In this document: positions 48,379 to 49,374 of the stretch, piece after piece
Layout: every line of letters begins with the position of its first letter
How positions within the stretch are numbered: the first letter of the stretch is position 1
Origin: a virus
Strand: one strand, 5' to 3'
Length of the DNA: 49,374 bases
Virus record (IMG/VR): IMGVR_UViG_3300033553_000791
Coordinates: 1-49,374 of that record
The notes under the pieces: model-generated
What the model was told of the DNA's origin: nothing
Database searches by the model: none
Seen by the model: only the letters and a program-made list of their open reading frames with translations
Position numbers and translations under genes: made by a program

Positions 48379-48444
48379 GGCAGGGCCGGGTGGCCCGGTG
48401 GGGCTCATATCCCCGCGAGCGCGGTTCGAGTCCGTGGCCCGCCA
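48379..48444 (+). tRNA. compact tRNA-Met(CAT)-like cloverleaf
   Basis: The 3' half is a canonical tRNA: anticodon stem TGGGG/CCCCG with loop CTCATAT (anticodon CAT at 48406-48408), variable CGAG, T-arm CGCGG-TTCGAGT-CCGTG, then GCCCGCC and A. The 5' strand GGC(A)GGGC (48379-48386) pairs with it over seven pairs with one bulged A. The D-arm is cut down to CGGG-TGG-CCCG, with no 8/9 spacer. An alternative 75-nt fold from 48370 has a poorer acceptor. May be a compact tRNA, a pseudogene, or a tRNA-end attachment site. Confidence 0.45.
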
Positions 48445-48463
48445 TACCTCGCCTCCTTTTGCT

Positions 48464-48503
48464 CCACCCAGCCTGTTCATCGCGGCCTGGGCGGGCTTCC
48501 TTT
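48464..48503 (+). terminator. probable intrinsic terminator after lysis genes
   Basis: CCCAGCC (48467-48473) pairs with GGCCTGGG (48484-48491) with one bulged C; CC/GG outside can extend it. TTCCTTT follows at 48497-48503. It would end late transcription after the holin and tRNA-like element. The rest of 48445-48605 shows nothing else except a weak TTTGTG-N16-TAGTGT promoter at 48562-48589. Confidence 0.45.
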
Positions 48504-48605
48504 GCTGTTCGATCCAAGGGCGAGCGACTGTGTCGGGATGCTGGGACGGACCTTCGTGCTGTTTGTGGCTGCCGCAAACATGGTAGTGTGTTGCGTGTCA
48601 GGCGG

Positions 48606-48857
48606 ATGAGGAAGGAGCCCGCGATCATCATGGATGAATCCCGCGGATATCGGCTGTATGCGCGACCCACGTATCTCCAGGGCATGGCACGGACTTTGGA
48701 TCTTGGTGGTTCCGTCCAGCGAGTAATCTACAACATGAGTTCGACTCCGAATGTGGCTGACACTCGCGCGCTCGCTTCAGACTGGCGTGCGGTTGGCTCA
48801 GACTTGGCCGTGGCGATGCAGCAGGTTGAATGCTCTCACGGGAAGAATGAGTCCTAG
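48606..48857 (+). CDS. hypothetical partner of DUF2335 protein
   Basis: 83 residues from ATG 48606; ATG 48630, with AAGGAG 12 bases upstream, would give 75 and looks the better start. YRLYARPTYLQGMARTLDLGG, then ALASDWRAVGSDLAVAMQQVE is the pattern of a small protein found next to DUF2335 genes in bacteria. It has its own promoter-like region after a terminator, so it appears to be a separate unit outside the late operon. Confidence 0.65.
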   Translation: MRKEPAIIMDESRGYRLYARPTYLQGMARTLDLGGSVQRVIYNMSSTPNVADTRALASDWRAVGSDLAVAMQQVECSHGKNES

Positions 48858-49374
48858 CCGAAGGGAACGCAAGAAGGCGAAGAAGGCGAAGAAGGCGAGT
48901 GCTCGCAACCAGATGAAGCACCCGGCTTCCGTCGCGGGGGGCGAAGTGGTGCCGGCCTCTTCAAGAGCTTCCGAAGAGCCGGGACAAGGTGCTCCGGGTT
49001 CGGGTGGTCATGTGCGACGCGTGTCAGCTTCCCTTCAGGCCAGTTTCAGCGGCCCGCTCCCTCACCCCGCAGTTCTGGCGGAATACGATGAGGTATTGCC
49101 CGGATGCGCGGAGCGCATTGTGTCCATGGCCGAGACCCAGTCCCGCCATCGGCAACTGCAAGAGAATCGCGTTGTGCGCGGCAACGAGATTCGTTCTAGT
49201 CTCGGGCTGATCTCCGGCTTCGCGATTGGACTTGCTGGTCTCTTCGCGACGTACAAGATAGCCGTGATCGGGGAACCTTGGGTCGCGGCCGTCGTCGGCA
49301 CATTCGACATAGGTGGCCTTGTCGCTGTGTTTGTCTTGGGACGACGAGAGTCGCAGGAAGATCGAGATGCGCAT
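48847..49374 (+). CDS. DUF2335 membrane protein (3'-truncated)
   Basis: At least 176 residues from ATG 48847, overlapping the previous gene by 11 bases; no stop before the window end. A Lys/Ala-rich N-terminus (RRERKKAKKAKKAS) and a disordered segment lead to the DUF2335 core: GPLPHPAVLAEYDEVLPGCAERIVSMAE, QSRHRQLQENRVVRGNEIRSSLG, then two membrane spans (LISGFAIGLAGLFATYKIAV and WVAAVVGTFDIGGLVAVFVLG). Widespread in bacteria and prophages, unknown function. Confidence 0.75.
   Translation, partial: MSPSRRERKKAKKAKKASARNQMKHPASVAGGEVVPASSRASEEPGQGAPGSGGHVRRVSASLQASFSGPLPHPAVLAEYDEVLPGCAERIVSMAETQSRHRQLQENRVVRGNEIRSSLGLISGFAIGLAGLFATYKIAVIGEPWVAAVVGTFDIGGLVAVFVLGRRESQEDRDAH

Noticed and set aside
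48370-48444. Full-length 75-nt tRNA starting at 48370
   Set aside because: Acceptor has two mismatches and the D-stem only three pairs; the 66-nt fold pairs better, although its D-arm is abnormal.

Overview
The window is almost all of the genome of a high-GC tailed phage or prophage (Caudoviricetes, siphovirus-like). The evidence is a complete virion set: ParB-methyltransferase, small and large terminase, portal, MuF, XkdF-type protease, scaffold, HK97-fold capsid, connectors, G/GT tail chaperone with a -1 frameshift, tape measure, baseplate and fibre proteins, amidase and holins. Genes are packed with ATGA, GTGA and TGATG overlaps, GTG starts are common, and most genes read on the + strand. 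High GC and a Thr-rich linker of TTTT-x-PTTTT type (gene 1798-2520) suggest an actinobacterial host, perhaps Acidimicrobiia. That host call is inference only.

Layout: (1) 1-3.45 kb is a mostly minus-strand accessory cassette: zinc-ribbon proteins, a membrane-anchored OB-like protein, a tiny membrane peptide and a stand-alone HsdR-N-like nuclease. Two short sequences recur upstream of pairs of these genes. (2) 3.67-4.47 kb is an immunity-type switch: a minus-strand XRE repressor divergent from a Cro-like protein, with three 18-bp operators between them and a fourth inside the start of the next gene. (3) 4.45-16.6 kb is the early operon: small regulators, an ASCH-like protein, a candidate annealing protein, SbcD- and SbcC-like nuclease/ATPase, a VRR-NUC nuclease, several Cys-rich mini-proteins, and a replisome-organizer-like protein whose linker DNA carries iteron-like repeats. 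(4) 16.1-16.7 kb resembles a lambda Q/pR'/tR' block: late-regulator candidate, promoter, terminator, then late genes. (5) 16.7-33.1 kb is DNA packaging, head and neck. (6) 33.1-45.8 kb is the tail, including a glycosyltransferase and large adhesins. (7) 45.8-48.4 kb is lysis. (8) 48.4-49.37 kb holds a compact tRNA-like cloverleaf and a DUF2335 gene pair, the last gene being cut by the window end.

No integrase, transposase, partition gene, DNA polymerase or helicase is visible. Replication therefore probably relies on the host replisome recruited by the 13.7-14.7 kb protein, with SbcCD, VRR-NUC and the annealing candidate handling recombination. Lysogeny is suggested only by the repressor/Cro switch, so the phage may be plasmid-like, or its integrase may lie outside the window. 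The most unusual items are the MuF polyprotein (GNAT-like folds plus an ART/DUF3626-like C-terminus), a KH-x(2-3)-DQS-x-HG motif shared by three consecutive head genes, the operator inside a coding start, and the compact tRNA-like element.
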